From Fusobacterium sp. (lineage in GTDB: Bacteria > Fusobacteriota > Fusobacteriia > Fusobacteriales > Fusobacteriaceae), in NCBI RefSeq assembly GCF_032477075.1, contig NZ_JAWDXO010000011.1, positions 19,580 to 83,579 of the forward strand: 64,000 nt of DNA, in the 5' to 3' direction. The stretch's first letter is position 1; each line of letters starts with the position of its first letter. Below the pieces are notes generated by a model. The model was not told where the DNA came from. It made no database searches and was given only the letters and a program-made list of their open reading frames with translations. The position numbers and the translations under genes are program-made. Positions 43,922 through 52,161 of the stretch are shown here, piece by piece.

Positions 43922-44705
43922 CATAAATAATGTGGAGAAAAGTTTTCAGAGTGAATTAGGAAGTATAAAAAGAGTATTTAAAGGACTAGATCTTCATGTT
44001 GAAAAAGGAGATTTTATCTCTATAATAGGAAGCAATGGAGCAGGGAAATCCACTCTTTTAGATACTATAACTGGAAATATTGTGCCTGATAGTGGAACTA
44101 TAGATATAGATGGAAGAGATATTACAAATCTTCCAAGATATAAAAGAGGAAGTTTTATATCTAAAGTGTATCAAAATCCAGCAATGGGAACAGCTCCTTC
44201 TATGACAGTATTTGAAAATCTCTCAATGGCAGATAACAAAGGAAAAAGATTTGGATTTACATTGGGATTAAATAAAAAGAGAAAGGAGTATTACAGATCA
44301 CTTTTAAAAGAACTTGATTTAGGTATAGAAGATCAAATGGATACAGAGGTTGGCTCATTATCTGGAGGACAAAGACAGTGTCTTGCCTTGATAATGGCTA
44401 CTTTAAATAAACCTCAGGTTCTTTTATTAGATGAGCATACAGCAGCTCTTGATCCAAAAACTTCTAAGATAATAATGGATAAGACAAGAGAAATAGTAGA
44501 AAAAAATAATATATCTACTCTCATGATAACTCATAATCTTCAAGATGCAATAAATTATGGAAATAGACTCATTATGCTTCATGAAGGAGAGATATTGATA
44601 GATGTAAGAGGAAATGAAAAGAAAAACCTTACACCTGAAAAATTATTAAGAATATTCAATAAAAAAGAGGCTGGTTTAAAAGATAGCGAACTTTTTTCTG
44701 CATAA
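43914..44705 (+). CDS. trpZ: tryptophan ABC transporter ATP-binding protein
   Basis: ATPase of the transporter, 263 residues. Walker A GSNGAGKST (about residues 38-46), Q-loop KVYQNPAMGTAPSMTVFENL, signature LSGGQRQCLALIMA, Walker B VLLLDEHTAALDP and H-loop THNLQDAI are all intact. The Glu of Walker B is followed by His rather than Pro (DEHTA), as commonly seen in this subfamily. A terminator follows. Confidence 0.9.
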   Translation: MLNINNVEKSFQSELGSIKRVFKGLDLHVEKGDFISIIGSNGAGKSTLLDTITGNIVPDSGTIDIDGRDITNLPRYKRGSFISKVYQNPAMGTAPSMTVFENLSMADNKGKRFGFTLGLNKKRKEYYRSLLKELDLGIEDQMDTEVGSLSGGQRQCLALIMATLNKPQVLLLDEHTAALDPKTSKIIMDKTREIVEKNNISTLMITHNLQDAINYGNRLIMLHEGEILIDVRGNEKKNLTPEKLLRIFNKKEAGLKDSELFSA

Positions 44706-44728
44706 CAAAATTAAATATTAAATAATCA

Positions 44729-44766
44729 GAAGCTAACTTAAAACTAAAGTTAGTTTCCATTTTTAA
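44729..44766 (+). terminator. terminator of the trp transporter operon
   Basis: GAAGCTAACTT (44729-44739) pairs with AAGTTAGTTTC (44747-44757) with one G/T wobble and is followed by CATTTTTAATTT. Confidence 0.82.
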
Positions 44767-44790
44767 TTTCAGAAAATTAATTATATCTGG

Positions 44791-44819
44791 TTTTCATATT
44801 TCTGCCTTTGTGGTATAAT
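44791..44819 (+). promoter_or_regulatory. promoter of the WYL regulator gene
   Basis: TTTTCA (44791-44796), 17-bp spacer and extended TGGTATAAT with TATAAT at 44814-44819. Confidence 0.68.
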
Positions 44820-44854
44820 ATTTAAAGATATTCTAAAAAGGAGAGCAAAGGAAG

Positions 44855-45697
44855 ATGAAGAAAATCAGGGTTACAGTACCAGAAGATATCTGGCGTCTTA
44901 TGAAAAATGATATCGAAGAATTTGGAATAAATAATAATAAACTTTGCAATTATATCCTTGAAAGATTTAAATATAATAGAAAAATGGATGTGGAAAAACT
45001 TTTAGAAACCCAAGGAAGACCATTAAAAAAAATAATTCAATTTGATTTGAATGTTTCCAATAGAGAAATATATTATGATGTATTAAAAGCTAATGAAGTA
45101 GATATAGAAGCTGAATATTTTAGAGATTTATTTGAGCTGTATACTTCTAAATTTAAATATCAAAGAGAAATTTTTATATTTGAAGACAGGGTAAAAATGA
45201 TATTAGAGGGAATAAAAGATAAAAAGAAAATAAAGATAAAATACTTGAAGAGAGTATTTAATGTAGAGCCTTATTTTATAAAAAGAGAAGAAAGAGGAGA
45301 TGAAAATTTTCTTTTTTGCTATGATGAAGAAAAAAAGAATTATGCTAACTTTAAATTGAAAGAATTAGAAATAATTTCTATATTAGATGAAAAAATAAAA
45401 GGTAAGGATAAAAAATATATAGAAAATATTCGTAAAAATTTTGATCCATTTTTAGGAAATGGGAATATTGTAAAAGTGAGATTGACAGAAGAAGGAGACA
45501 GTCTTTTAAAGAGTTTTACCAATTACCGTCCAAAACTTATAAAAAAAGAGGGAGATATATATTTTTTTGAAGCAGCTAATGAGAATGCTAAACTATATTT
45601 CAGACAATTCTCAAAAGAAGCAGAAATATTGGAACCTAAAAGTTTGAGAGAAGAAATAAAAAATGAATATTTGGAAGTTTTAGAATTATACAAATAA
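44855..45697 (+). CDS. WYL-domain transcriptional regulator with N-terminal ribbon-helix-helix-like domain
   Basis: The 280-residue protein opens with KKIRVTVPEDIWRLMKNDIE, a ribbon-helix-helix-like segment (about 1-45), followed by a linker and a WYL domain: KKIKIKYLKRVFNVEPYFIK, FLFCYDEEKKNYANFKLKEL, and the C-terminal extension YIENIRKNFDPFLGNGNIV and FRQFSKEAEILEPKSLREEI. WYL domains bind ligands such as nucleotides or nucleic acid and regulate DNA binding; no ligand is known here. AGGAGAG precedes the ATG. It is monocistronic with its own promoter and terminator, so its targets are not indicated by position. Confidence 0.82.
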   Translation: MKKIRVTVPEDIWRLMKNDIEEFGINNNKLCNYILERFKYNRKMDVEKLLETQGRPLKKIIQFDLNVSNREIYYDVLKANEVDIEAEYFRDLFELYTSKFKYQREIFIFEDRVKMILEGIKDKKKIKIKYLKRVFNVEPYFIKREERGDENFLFCYDEEKKNYANFKLKELEIISILDEKIKGKDKKYIENIRKNFDPFLGNGNIVKVRLTEEGDSLLKSFTNYRPKLIKKEGDIYFFEAANENAKLYFRQFSKEAEILEPKSLREEIKNEYLEVLELYK

Positions 45698-45707
45698 AAA
45701 ATATATC

Positions 45708-45740
45708 AAAGCTATATTTTGAAAAGGAAAATATAGCTTT
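45708..45740 (+). other. 13-bp stem-loop downstream of the WYL gene
   Basis: AAAGCTATATTTT (45708-45720) pairs perfectly with AAAATATAGCTTT (45728-45740) around GAAAAGG. No T-run follows, so it may protect the mRNA end rather than terminate. Confidence 0.6.
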
Positions 45741-45749
45741 AGAAACATA

Positions 45750-45797
45750 GATCAGCTTGAGAATTATAAGGTTTGTTCTCAATTTGATCTTTTTTAA
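45750..45797 (+). terminator. terminator of the WYL gene
   Basis: GATCAG plus TTGAGAA (45750-45763) pairs with TTCTCAA plus TTGATC (45776-45789), with one mismatch, and a T-run follows. Confidence 0.85.
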
Positions 45798-45844
45798 TTA
45801 AAATAGTTTAAAAAATACATATTTTAACAGTCAAACCTTTTCTA

Positions 45845-45872
45845 TTGACAAATTTTTCTTTTTTGATATAAT
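45845..45872 (+). promoter_or_regulatory. consensus promoter of the feo operon
   Basis: Perfect TTGACA (45845-45850), 16-bp spacer and perfect TATAAT (45867-45872) with an extended TG (TGATATAAT). One of the strongest promoters in the window. No clear Fur box was seen. Confidence 0.85.
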
Positions 45873-45924
45873 GTATTATATAAAATGAGGGAAGAAAGAT
45901 TTTGTTTCATTGGGAGGGATAGTT

Positions 45925-46146
45925 ATGTTATCATTAGCTTTTGCTGAACCTAATAAAGAATTAATTATAAAAGATATAAAAGGAACAGGATGTTGCAAAG
46001 GAAAACTTCTTGAAAAAGGGTTTTGTGTAGGAAATAAAGTCTGTGTTTTAAGAGATGGAACAGATTCTATAGTTGTAAAAATAAATAGCAGTAAATATGC
46101 CCTTAATTTTGGATTAGCAAATAAAATATTTGTAGAAAATAAATAA
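45925..46146 (+). CDS. FeoA domain protein (first copy)
   Basis: A 73-residue SH3-like FeoA-type protein, MLSLAFAEPNKELIIKDIKG, then GTGCCKGKLLEKGFCVGNKV and a beta-rich end (KYALNFGLANKIFVE). It differs from the second copy by the GCCKGK cysteine pair. ATG 45925 with GGGAGGG at 45912-45918 is preferred over a TTG at 45910. It is the first gene of an iron uptake operon. FeoA proteins modulate FeoB, so this may be an accessory copy. Confidence 0.82.
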   Translation: MLSLAFAEPNKELIIKDIKGTGCCKGKLLEKGFCVGNKVCVLRDGTDSIVVKINSSKYALNFGLANKIFVENK

Positions 46147-46157
46147 AATATAAGCAT

Positions 46158-46182
46158 GCAGCCTATATAGGCTGCTATTCTT
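46158..46182 (+). terminator. weak terminator-like hairpin between the two feoA genes
   Basis: GCAGCC (46158-46163) pairs with GGCTGC (46170-46175), followed by the weak tail TATTCTTT. It could reduce readthrough from the first feoA to feoA-feoB. Confidence 0.5.
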
Positions 46183-46245
46183 TAGAAAAAATACTTTGAT
46201 TTACAAAAGATTTTTATTTTTAATTATTATATATGGAGGCAGATT

Positions 46246-46476
46246 ATGAAATTGTGTGATTTAAAAAATGGAGAGAAAGCAAAGATTGTGAAGATTGGAA
46301 AAATTGGAGAATTGAAAAAAAGATTGGTAGACATGGGAATAACTGCTGGAGAAGTAATAAAACTGGAAAGAAATGCTCCATTGGGGGATCCACAGGAATA
46401 TATAATAAAATCTACAGGTATAGCAATAAGAAAAGAAGATGCTAAAAATATTGAAGTTGAAAAGATAGAGGGGTAG
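46246..46476 (+). CDS. feoA: ferrous iron transport protein A
   Basis: A 76-residue FeoA, MKLCDLKNGEKAKIVKIGKI, with KRLVDMGITAGEVIKLERNA and GIAIRKEDAKNIEV, the standard SH3-like pattern. TGGAGGC precedes the ATG. It ends 7 nt before feoB, which fits its role as cytoplasmic partner of FeoB. Confidence 0.93.
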   Translation: MKLCDLKNGEKAKIVKIGKIGELKKRLVDMGITAGEVIKLERNAPLGDPQEYIIKSTGIAIRKEDAKNIEVEKIEG

Positions 46477-46483
46477 ATAGAAG

Positions 46484-48676
46484 ATGATAAAATTAGCTTT
46501 TACAGGAAATCCAAATGTAGGGAAATCGGCACTTATCAATGCAATAGCAGGTTCAAAGCTTAAAGTAGGAAACTGGCCTGGAGTAACAGTAGAAAAGAAA
46601 GAAGCAATATTTAACTATAAAGGAGAGGAAATAAGACTTGTTGACCTTCCAGGAGTTTATAGTTTAAGTCCATATACTTTGGAAGAAAAAATAACAAGAG
46701 ATTTTATTCTTGATGAAGATCCAGATGTAGTTATTAATGTAATTGATTCTACTAATTTAGAAAGAAATCTTTATTTAACTTATCTTATAAAAGAATTAGA
46801 AAAACCAACAATTATAGCTCTAAATTTTTATGATGAATTTACTAAATTAAATTATAAATTAAATTTAGAAGAATTTCAAGAATTAATAGAGTTAAAAGCT
46901 GTTCCAGTATCTGCTTTAAAAGGTACAGGAATTGAAGATTTACTAGATTCAATAATAGAACTAGCTGCTGAAAAAGGAAAAATAAAAAAATATTCACTTC
47001 CTTTTGATGATGGAATAATGAATGCAGTAAGAGATATAGAGAAAAAGATAACTTTAGATGAAAAATTTAAAAATATACTAAAGGAATTTCCAGCTGAATA
47101 CCTTGCTATAAAATTAATAGAAAGGGATAGTCATTTAATAGAAAAACTTAAAAATAGATATGATATTAATTTAAGTGGTGTCTTTGAAGAAGAAATAGTT
47201 AAAATGGAAGAAAAATATGATAATGATAGTGAAACTATTTTAGCAGAAGGAAGATATGGAGCAGTTAATGGTATACTTGCTCGTACTTTTACTACCTCTA
47301 TAAAATCAAGACTTGATTTTACAGATAAAGTGGATAAAATATTATTAAATAAAGTTTTTGGACTTCCTCTATTTTTATTGATAATGGCAGGAGTGATGGG
47401 ATTTGTATTTAATGGTAGTGCTCCATTTATAGATTGGGTAGATGGATTCATAAATGGATATATAGGAAAATATGTAAGAGTTCTTGTAGAAGGAACTCCA
47501 GATTGGTTAAATTCACTTATAGTAGATGGAATAATAGGAGGAGTAGGAGGAGTTCTAGTATTTGTTCCTGTTATGGTATTTCTTTATTTCTTCCTTGCAA
47601 TATTAGAAGAAAGTGGATATATGTCAAGAGTAGCATTTTTAATGGATAAAATAATGAGAAAATTAGGATTAAATGGGAAAGCATTTGTTCCTATGGTAGT
47701 AGGGTTTGGATGTTCTGTTCCAGCTATCTATGCAACAAGAACGTTAGAAGATGAAAGTTCAAGAAAGATGACAGCAGCAATGGCTCCATTTATGTCATGT
47801 GGAGCAAGACTTCCTGTATATGGACTTTTTACAGCAGCTTTCTTTGGAGCTAAAGCAGGAATAATAGTTATGTCTTTGTATGTTTTAGGAATAGTTGTAG
47901 CTATTCTTGTTGGACTTGCTCTTAAGAATGTAAAAGGATTTAAAACTGATAATAAAGCTTTATTAATAGAGCTTCCACCATATAGAGTTCCAAGTTTAAA
48001 AGTCATTTTGAATTCAACTTGGATGAGAGTATCTGAATATTTAAAAAGAGCAACAACTATAATTATGGGAATTTTGATAATTTTATGGACACTTACATAT
48101 TTTCCTGGAAAAGGAGATGCCAGTGTATCGTATATAGCTAAATTTGGACATGCATTTGCTCCAATAATGAGACCTACTGGTTTTGGAGATAGATGGGAAA
48201 CTGTAGCAGCTATTCCACCAAGTATTGCAGCTAAAGAGATAGTAGTAGGATTTATGGCACAGGTACTTCCATTAGAGGATGCTGAAGCTGAAGAGGAAGA
48301 AGAAGCAACAACATTTGCAGAAGACACAATTGAGCAAATAAAAGGTTTAGGCGGGGCAATAAAGGATTCAGTAGTTGGAATGCTCAGCTTTGATCTAGAA
48401 GGCCTTTTTGTAACTCCTGATGAAGAAGAAATAGAAGAAGAAGGAAGAGGAATTGTACAGGCTACAGCAAATTTATGGCCAAATGATAACTTAGCTCCAT
48501 TAAGAGCATATTCATTCATGGCATTCATTCTTCTTGTAGTACCATGTGTAGCAACTCTAGCAGCAATAAAACAGGAATTTGGATGGAGATATTTAGGATT
48601 TGTAGTATCAATAATGCTTATAGTACCATATGTTGTTTCAATATTGATGTTCCAAGTAGGAAGATTGTTTTTTTAA
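46484..48676 (+). CDS. feoB: ferrous iron transport protein B
   Basis: Inner-membrane Fe(II) transporter with an N-terminal G domain: G1 GNPNVGKSAL, LPGVYSLSPYTLEEK, and NVIDSTNLERN. A helical linker leads to a membrane domain of about eight helices from residue 285, with GFGCSVPAIYATRTLEDESS and a Gate-type repeat. Near residues 600-650 is a long acidic loop (EDAEAEEEEEATTFAED and DEEEIEEE). The 730-residue length is normal. The long antisense ORF over its 3' end is a shadow. Confidence 0.96.
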   Translation: MIKLAFTGNPNVGKSALINAIAGSKLKVGNWPGVTVEKKEAIFNYKGEEIRLVDLPGVYSLSPYTLEEKITRDFILDEDPDVVINVIDSTNLERNLYLTYLIKELEKPTIIALNFYDEFTKLNYKLNLEEFQELIELKAVPVSALKGTGIEDLLDSIIELAAEKGKIKKYSLPFDDGIMNAVRDIEKKITLDEKFKNILKEFPAEYLAIKLIERDSHLIEKLKNRYDINLSGVFEEEIVKMEEKYDNDSETILAEGRYGAVNGILARTFTTSIKSRLDFTDKVDKILLNKVFGLPLFLLIMAGVMGFVFNGSAPFIDWVDGFINGYIGKYVRVLVEGTPDWLNSLIVDGIIGGVGGVLVFVPVMVFLYFFLAILEESGYMSRVAFLMDKIMRKLGLNGKAFVPMVVGFGCSVPAIYATRTLEDESSRKMTAAMAPFMSCGARLPVYGLFTAAFFGAKAGIIVMSLYVLGIVVAILVGLALKNVKGFKTDNKALLIELPPYRVPSLKVILNSTWMRVSEYLKRATTIIMGILIILWTLTYFPGKGDASVSYIAKFGHAFAPIMRPTGFGDRWETVAAIPPSIAAKEIVVGFMAQVLPLEDAEAEEEEEATTFAEDTIEQIKGLGGAIKDSVVGMLSFDLEGLFVTPDEEEIEEEGRGIVQATANLWPNDNLAPLRAYSFMAFILLVVPCVATLAAIKQEFGWRYLGFVVSIMLIVPYVVSILMFQVGRLFF

Positions 48677-48726
48677 TTAATTCTTTTGGGAAAGGTTTAT
48701 TTTCAAAAAGAAGGAGATGAAGATAA

Positions 48727-48894
48727 ATGAAAACTATCATATTGATAATAATAGTAGCAATTATAATTTTTTATTCTCTTAAAAGCGTTTATAAAATGCT
48801 AAAAGGAGAAAGTGGATGTGGTTGCGGCAGTTCAGGATGTAAGGGAAAAGGTTGTGGAACTGATGGAAAATGTAGTGGTCATGAACATAAATAA
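48727..48894 (+). CDS. FeoB-associated Cys-rich small membrane protein
   Basis: A 55-residue ORF, MKTIILIIIVAIIIFYSLKS, then a cytoplasmic or periplasmic tail with six Cys and several Gly (GCGCGSSGCKGKGCGTDGKC) ending GHEHK. One TM helix plus a Cys/His-rich tail immediately downstream of feoB is the hallmark of the FeoB-associated Cys-rich family. GGAGATGAAG precedes the ATG. The Cys/His tail may bind iron. It is short enough to be missed by length-filtered gene calling. Confidence 0.85.
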   Translation: MKTIILIIIVAIIIFYSLKSVYKMLKGESGCGCGSSGCKGKGCGTDGKCSGHEHK

Positions 48895-48920
48895 AAATTA
48901 AAGAAAGTATAAAATATAAG

Positions 48921-48959
48921 CAGGTTTGAATAGGAATTTTTATTCAGGCCTGTTTTTTA
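48921..48959 (+). terminator. terminator of the feo operon
   Basis: CAGGTTTGAATA (48921-48932) pairs with TATTCAGGCCTG (48941-48952), two wobbles, followed by TTTTTT. Confidence 0.85.
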
Positions 48960-49011
48960 TTTTTTTAAGATGAAATAAAGATAATTAATAAAAGGAAAAG
49001 AATATTTTTAC

Positions 49012-49039
49012 TTGAAAAATCATGTGAGAATGCTATAAT
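49012..49039 (+). promoter_or_regulatory. promoter of the 156-residue anchored protein
   Basis: TTGAAA (49012-49017), 16-bp spacer and TGCTATAAT with TATAAT at 49034-49039. Confidence 0.75.
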
Positions 49040-49076
49040 TAACTCATTATATAAATAACACTAAAGGAGAATTGGT

Positions 49077-49547
49077 ATGGATAACTTAACATTTGGAGTG
49101 ATAGGGGCTGTTATTGTCATAGGGCTGCTGACAGTTTTTAAATTTTCTGGAAAAAAAGAAAAAGAAGAAAATAAAGATGAAATAAGGATATATTATAGGT
49201 ATGCTGGAGACATAGAATGGATTAGATATGAAATAGAGAGATATAGATTTGGTTCATTAAAATATCTTTTTAGTTGTAAAAATAAAGAAGAATCAGATTT
49301 TCAAATTATAATAACTAATACTGAAACTGATATAAGGGCAAATTTTTATGCAACAGAATTTAATTATTCTAAAAAATATTTTTTAGAACGTATTATTAAA
49401 GATTTAAAATTGACTGATGAAAAGTATGATGAATTGATGGAAAATCTAAAGGATACTTACATAGAAGATAATCATGATGGAAAAGCAATTGAAAAAATCA
49501 AAAAAAATACAGAGGAAACAAAAGAAGAAGCAGAAGGAATAATTTGA
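49077..49547 (+). CDS. membrane-anchored hypothetical protein, 156 residues
   Basis: I do not recognise a family. One N-terminal TM helix (about residues 5-23, TFGVIGAVIVIGLLTVFKF) is followed by a charged linker and a soluble domain (RIYYRYAGDIEWIRYEIERY, NTETDIRANFYATEF), then an acidic helical tail. AAAGGAGA precedes the ATG, and it has its own strong promoter, so it is probably real. It lies between the feo operon and nhaC with no obvious link to either. Confidence 0.68.
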   Translation: MDNLTFGVIGAVIVIGLLTVFKFSGKKEKEENKDEIRIYYRYAGDIEWIRYEIERYRFGSLKYLFSCKNKEESDFQIIITNTETDIRANFYATEFNYSKKYFLERIIKDLKLTDEKYDELMENLKDTYIEDNHDGKAIEKIKKNTEETKEEAEGII

Positions 49548-49555
49548 TAATTATA

Positions 49556-49584
49556 TTGACTTTTAACCCAACATAAAGTATATT
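49556..49584 (+). promoter_or_regulatory. promoter of nhaC
   Basis: TTGACT (49556-49561), 17-bp spacer and TATATT (49579-49584). Confidence 0.72.
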
Positions 49585-49630
49585 GAATTTGCAAATATAT
49601 TAATATTAAGAGGGAGATGATAGGAGAGAA

Positions 49631-51022
49631 ATGAAAAAGAAACAGGTATCACTTTATTATGCACTGCTGCCAGTTATATTTCTGGTAGTAACACTTTTTT
49701 ACGCTGTTCAAGTTGCTAAACTTGATGTGCATATTCCAATTTTTATCTCAGCAATCTTTGCAGCATTAGTGGCAAAAATATCTGGATGTGCAACTTGGAA
49801 TGAATTGGAAGATGGTGTAGTAGACACTATAAAAATGTCTATGAGAGCTATACTGATTTTAATAATAATAGGAATGGTAATAGGAAGCTGGATACTATCA
49901 GGAGTAGTTCCAACGATGATATATTATGGATTGAAAATAATAGAACCTTCTGTATTCTTGCCAGTAACAGTAATAATATGTTCTATAGTATCTTTATCTA
50001 CTGGAAGCTCATGGAGTACTGCTTCTACAGTGGGAATAGCACTGGTAGGTATAGGAGAAGGGTTAGGTCTTCCCAGACCTATAATAGCAGGAGCTATTAT
50101 CTCAGGAGCGTATTTTGGAGATAAGCTTTCACCTATGTCTGATACCACAACTTTAGCACCAGCAATGGCAGGGGCTAATTTATTTGATCATATAAAACAT
50201 ATGCTTTATACAACAATACCATCATATATTTTAACTTTGATTGGTTTTGTAATAATTGGACTTAAAAAAACAGCTGGAGGAGAAGTAGATACAGCTCAAA
50301 TAAACGAAATCTTAAATGCTCTTACAGGAGCATTTAAAATAAATCCATTGCTTTTATTGATACCTGTATTTGTTATTGGAATGGTTATAATGAAAGTTCC
50401 TGCTATTCCAGGACTATTTATAGGATCGTTGATAGGGGCAGCTACAGCAATGATTGTACAAGATTCTGGTTTGAAAGAAGCACTTTATTCACTTCATTAT
50501 GGATATGTAGGTCATACTGGAATGCCAATGGTAGATGAACTTCTTACAAGAGGAGGGCTGGATTCAATGATGTGGACAGTTTCTCTTATACTTTGTGCTA
50601 TGACATTTGGTGGAATAATGGAAAAATCTGGAATGCTTGGAAGAATTGCACAAGAAATATTAAAATTTGCTAATACAGATGGAAAATTAATTCTTTCAAC
50701 TATACTTACTCCTATATTTGTTAATTTAGTAGCTGGGGATCAATATCTTTCAATAGTTATACCTGGAAGAATGTTTAAAGAAAGCTATGAGGAAAGAGGA
50801 TTGGCTGCAAAAAACCTTTCCAGAGCTTTAGAGGACTCTGGAACGATGACATCACCTCTTGTCCCTTGGAATACGTGTGGGGCTTTTATGATGGGGGCAT
50901 TGGGAGTAGGTCCATGGGTATATGTTCCATACTGCTTTTTTAATCTTATTTCTCCTGTTTTATCAATAATATATGGATTTACAGGATTTACAATTGAAAA
51001 AATAAAAAAAGAAAATAAATAA
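49631..51022 (+). CDS. nhaC: NhaC family Na+/H+ antiporter
   Basis: Inner-membrane sodium/proton (or related malate/lactate-type) antiporter of 463 residues with about 12 TM helices. Motifs GTIKMSMRA-like region VVDTIKMSMRAILILIIIGM, STGSSWSTASTVGIALVGIG, ISGAYFGDKLSPMSDTTTLA, and NLVAGDQYLSIVIPGRMFK are typical of NhaC. AGGAGAG precedes the ATG. The specific ion pair is inferred from family. Confidence 0.92.
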   Translation: MKKKQVSLYYALLPVIFLVVTLFYAVQVAKLDVHIPIFISAIFAALVAKISGCATWNELEDGVVDTIKMSMRAILILIIIGMVIGSWILSGVVPTMIYYGLKIIEPSVFLPVTVIICSIVSLSTGSSWSTASTVGIALVGIGEGLGLPRPIIAGAIISGAYFGDKLSPMSDTTTLAPAMAGANLFDHIKHMLYTTIPSYILTLIGFVIIGLKKTAGGEVDTAQINEILNALTGAFKINPLLLLIPVFVIGMVIMKVPAIPGLFIGSLIGAATAMIVQDSGLKEALYSLHYGYVGHTGMPMVDELLTRGGLDSMMWTVSLILCAMTFGGIMEKSGMLGRIAQEILKFANTDGKLILSTILTPIFVNLVAGDQYLSIVIPGRMFKESYEERGLAAKNLSRALEDSGTMTSPLVPWNTCGAFMMGALGVGPWVYVPYCFFNLISPVLSIIYGFTGFTIEKIKKENK

Positions 51023-51027
51023 TAAAT

Positions 51028-51064
51028 AAAAGCCTAAGTAGAAATTTCTACTTAGGCTTTTTTA
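51028..51064 (+). terminator. terminator after nhaC
   Basis: A near-continuous palindrome AAAAGCCTAAGTAGAAA with its complement, followed by TTTT. Confidence 0.9.
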
Positions 51065-51282
51065 TAAAGTTATTATAGAGTTATTTATCTCATATTTGGC
51101 TGAATCTTATTACTAGTATTTTTATAATAACATTTCAAAAAATTAAAAAATATGAGTTACTATAATAATAATTAGCTAAAATTAAAAGTTGATAAATATT
51201 TTGAAATAAGATAATTTTAGAAAATCTTCAATATTATTATCAGATAAATATACTTTAATCTTTTTAAAAGTATTTTAGAATA
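51065..51282. other. intergenic region with nested inverted repeats
   Basis: No ORF. TTATTATAG (51070-51078) pairs with CTATAATAA (51160-51168) and CTCATATTT (51089-51097) with AAATATGAG (51148-51156), making a two-part extended stem. Both neighbouring genes end towards it with their own terminators. Chance is possible in such AT-rich DNA. Confidence 0.45.
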
Positions 51283-51310
51283 AATAAAAAGAGTGGCTAT
51301 AGACCACTCT
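51283..51310 (-). terminator. terminator of gltS-murI (minus strand)
   Basis: AGAGTGG (51290-51296) and CCACTCT (51304-51310) form the stem. On the minus strand it is followed by TTTTTATTTATTC. Confidence 0.85.
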
Positions 51311-51330
51311 AGTTAATTCTTTATTTAGTT

Positions 51331-52122
51331 TTATTTTTCAATTTTGTAAAGAGCTTTTATTTCGAATCCTAAAAATTGTTCTGCCACTTTTTTAAATTTT
51401 TCTTTATCTCCACTAACAAAGAAATCAATTTTTCCTTTAGTATCAGAATCTGTTAGAAGATCAGAATTTTTTAAGATATTGTAAAGAGCAACAGAAGTTT
51501 CTTTTGCAGGATCAACTATACTTCCACAGAAATTTCTGGCAATATCTTCTCTCGCTATAGGATAATGTGTACATCCTAAAACAACTGTATCAACATTTCT
51601 AGGAAATTTAGAAAGATGATTTTTAATAATAGTTTCTCTATCTGCAAAAGTTTCCCAGCCTGCTTCTATCATAGGACATAATTCTGGACATCCTTCCTGA
51701 TATACTTTAGCTGTCTTTGAATATTTAGCTATTTCATCAGCATAGGCATTTGAGGCAGCTGTAAATGGAGTAGATAAAACTCCAATACATTTATTTGTAC
51801 TTGTTTCTACAGCTGATTTGGCTCCAGGTGATATTACACCAATGACAGGAACTGTATATTTTTCTTTTATCAATTCCAATGAAGCAGCTGTTGCAGTATT
51901 ACAAGCAATAACAACAGCTTTACAATTATTCATCATGAAAAAATCCATAATATCTAAACAAAATCCTTGAATCTCTTTAGTTGTTTTTTCTCCATAAGGT
52001 GCATTGCCATTATCACCATAATATATGATATTTTCATTAGGTAACAATTCAATAATTCTTTTTAATACAGTTGTTCCTCCAACTCCTGAGTCGAAGACTC
52101 CAATGTTATAGTTTTTTTTCAT
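51331..52122 (-). CDS. murI: glutamate racemase
   Basis: Makes D-glutamate for peptidoglycan. Motifs NIGVFDSGVGGTTVLKRI, IIYYGDNGNAPYGEK, VVIACNTATAAS with the first catalytic Cys, and DTVVLGCTHYPI with the second. The 263 residues match the family. GGAGG precedes the ATG. It follows gltS by 39 nt, so glutamate import and conversion to D-glutamate could be co-expressed. Confidence 0.95.
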   Translation of the reverse strand: MKKNYNIGVFDSGVGGTTVLKRIIELLPNENIIYYGDNGNAPYGEKTTKEIQGFCLDIMDFFMMNNCKAVVIACNTATAASLELIKEKYTVPVIGVISPGAKSAVETSTNKCIGVLSTPFTAASNAYADEIAKYSKTAKVYQEGCPELCPMIEAGWETFADRETIIKNHLSKFPRNVDTVVLGCTHYPIAREDIARNFCGSIVDPAKETSVALYNILKNSDLLTDSDTKGKIDFFVSGDKEKFKKVAEQFLGFEIKALYKIEK

Positions 52123-52161
52123 GATTCAAATCCTCCTGAAATAAAAATCGTATATTAATAT

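Noticed and set aside
47728..48528. A 266-codon open frame on the minus strand opposite feoB
   Set aside because: It is antisense to the conserved FeoB membrane domain, has a Ser/Pro/Ile-rich composition typical of shadow frames, and shows no ribosome-binding site.
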